A stretch of 22,222 nucleotides of DNA, taken from positions 1 to 22,222 of the forward strand of contig WRKN01000011.1 of NCBI GenBank assembly GCA_009778055.1, written 5' to 3'. The notes under the pieces are model-generated. The model saw only the letters and a program-made list of their open reading frames with translations, was not told where the DNA came from and did no database searches. Numbering within the stretch: position 1 is the stretch's first letter; each line of letters begins with the position of its first letter. The DNA is from Synergistaceae bacterium. Its GTDB lineage: Bacteria; Synergistota; Synergistia; Synergistales; Aminobacteriaceae. This document shows positions 21,526 through 22,222 of this stretch, piece after piece. Made by a program: the position numbers and the translations under genes.

Positions 21526-22222
21526 TCAATCCTTTTTCTTTAACATCCGCATCGCGCACAGAACGGAGATCAGCGCGAAGGCCAGCGTGCCGAGCCCGGC
21601 GTTGCATCCGCCGCCGGAACTACTTTCACTGCTTTTGCCGGAGGCCCTAGGAGTTACCGGCAAGGAAGGCTCGGAGGGGAGGCTGATATCGTCTTCCGTG
21701 AAAGCCGCCGCCCTAAAGGAGTAGGCGGTTCCATTGGTCAGGCCGGTGACTGTTATGGTGGTTTCGGTTCCCATGGCCATAGCGTCGCTGTCTTCCGACC
21801 ATACGAAGTAGCCCTTGACGTCGTGATCGCTGGAGGGCTGGGTGAACGTCAGCGTCACTTGGGCGTTGCCCGCCGTGGCTGCGAGATTGTGTGGCGCGGG
21901 AATGGGATCGGGGAGGAGGGGCCCGGAGGCCCTAGGAGTTACCGGCAAGGAAGGCTCGGAGGGGAGGCTGATATCGTCTTCCGTGAAAGCCGCCACCCTA
22001 AAGGAGTATTCGGTTCCATTGGTCAGGCCGGTAACTGTTATGGTGGTTCCGGTTCCCATGGCCATAGCGTCGCTGTCTTCCGACCATACGAAGTAGCCCT
22101 TGATGTCGTGATCGCTGGAGGGTTGGGTGAACGTCAGTGTCACTTGGGCGTTGCCCGCCGTGGCTGCGAGATTGTTTGGCGCGGGAATGGGTTCGGGGAG
22201 GAGGGGCCACATGAATCTCACG
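21526..22222 (-). CDS. Secreted fibronectin type III repeat protein with Synergist-CTERM sorting signal, N-terminus beyond the window
   Basis: The frame is open to the right edge, giving the last 231 or so residues. Two fibronectin type III-like repeats of about 95 residues follow each other, each with AGNAQVTLTFTQPSSDHD, GYFVWSEDSD, TITVTGLTNGT and YSFR, joined by Pro-rich linkers (LLPEPIPAP, LLPDPIPAP). A Ser/Gly linker then leads to the sorting signal: GGGCNAG, a hydrophobic helix (about LGTLAFALISVLCAM) and the tail RMLKKKD. The protein should be exported, processed at the C-terminus and displayed on the cell surface. A GTG at 22221 could be a start, but the residues before the first repeat align with the linker between repeats, so the gene almost certainly continues upstream. 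Confidence 0.88.
   Translation of the reverse strand, partial: VRFMWPLLPEPIPAPNNLAATAGNAQVTLTFTQPSSDHDIKGYFVWSEDSDAMAMGTGTTITVTGLTNGTEYSFRVAAFTEDDISLPSEPSLPVTPRASGPLLPDPIPAPHNLAATAGNAQVTLTFTQPSSDHDVKGYFVWSEDSDAMAMGTETTITVTGLTNGTAYSFRAAAFTEDDISLPSEPSLPVTPRASGKSSESSSGGGCNAGLGTLAFALISVLCAMRMLKKKD
21529..21618 (-). other. Synergist-CTERM tripartite C-terminal sorting signal
   Basis: The last 30 residues hold the motif GGGCNAG, a transmembrane-length hydrophobic stretch and the basic end MLKKKD. The invariant Cys is encoded at 21604-21606, 26 residues from the C-terminus. This matches the described pattern of Synergistota C-terminal sorting signals, in which Cys is the presumed processing and attachment point. 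Confidence 0.85.
21638..22207. repeat. Two tandem 285-bp direct repeats coding for fn3 domains
   Basis: Copy one is 21638-21922 and copy two 21923-22207, a period of 285 bases or 95 codons. A hand alignment shows ten mismatches, so identity is about 96%. Most differences change the amino acid (six residues differ, three changes are silent). The array may continue past the window edge. Confidence 0.92.

Noticed and set aside
22219..22221. GTG at the right edge as the start of the fn3/CTERM protein
   Set aside because: The residues after it align with the linker between repeats and there is no signal peptide, so the true start lies outside the window.

Overview
The window is a dense, moderately GC-rich bacterial chromosome segment with no gap above about 190 bases. 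The best lineage marker is at the right edge. There a secreted repeat protein ends in Gly-Gly-Gly-Cys-Asn-Ala-Gly, a hydrophobic stretch and a Lys-rich tail, which is the form of the Synergist-CTERM sorting signal. Together with flagellar chaperones, a lipid A-type acyltransferase and methylmalonyl-CoA epimerase, this suggests a motile, diderm, anaerobic member of Synergistota. That assignment is inference from gene content, not from a marker tree.

Left part, minus strand (1-8757). A five-gene cluster runs right to left: thioredoxin reductase with an unusual C-terminal domain (trxB), fliS, a FlgN-like chaperone, an M48 metalloprotease and precorrin-2 C20-methyltransferase. The last four overlap by 4-14 bases, and two use TTG starts behind good Shine-Dalgarno sites. 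After a promoter-like gap come a very large double-Cache hybrid histidine kinase with its own receiver and HPt domains and, coupled by an ATGA overlap, a secreted protein cut by the window edge. To the right of trxB, a D-2-hydroxyacid dehydrogenase is read leftward and hutI is read rightward from divergent promoters.

Middle part, plus strand (8855-19004). hutI is followed by a small two-helix membrane protein, a CPBP-type glutamic intramembrane protease, a NarL/LuxR response regulator and its HisKA_3 kinase (joined by ATGA and GTGA overlaps). Then come a FIST sensor protein, a cytosolic hybrid kinase, a YibE/F-like membrane protein, a short Ppx/GppA phosphatase and an exported SYLF-domain protein. 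A hairpin terminator at 19029-19064 closes this run and also serves the convergent minus-strand operon.

Right part, minus strand (19080-22222). Methylmalonyl-CoA epimerase, an LpxL-like acyltransferase (TTG start), a divergent YqgF/RuvX-like nuclease and a CheX-like phosphatase form one compact operon behind an extended -10 promoter. Upstream of it lies the Synergist-CTERM protein, with two almost identical fibronectin type III repeats.

The main point of interest is that the window holds both a substrate with a Cys-containing C-terminal sorting signal and a short glutamic intramembrane protease of the type proposed to process such signals. The protease is translationally coupled to a two-component system. 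A second theme is signalling: three histidine kinases, one response regulator, a FIST sensor and a CheX protein. I found no tRNA, rRNA, CRISPR array, insertion sequence or phage gene.
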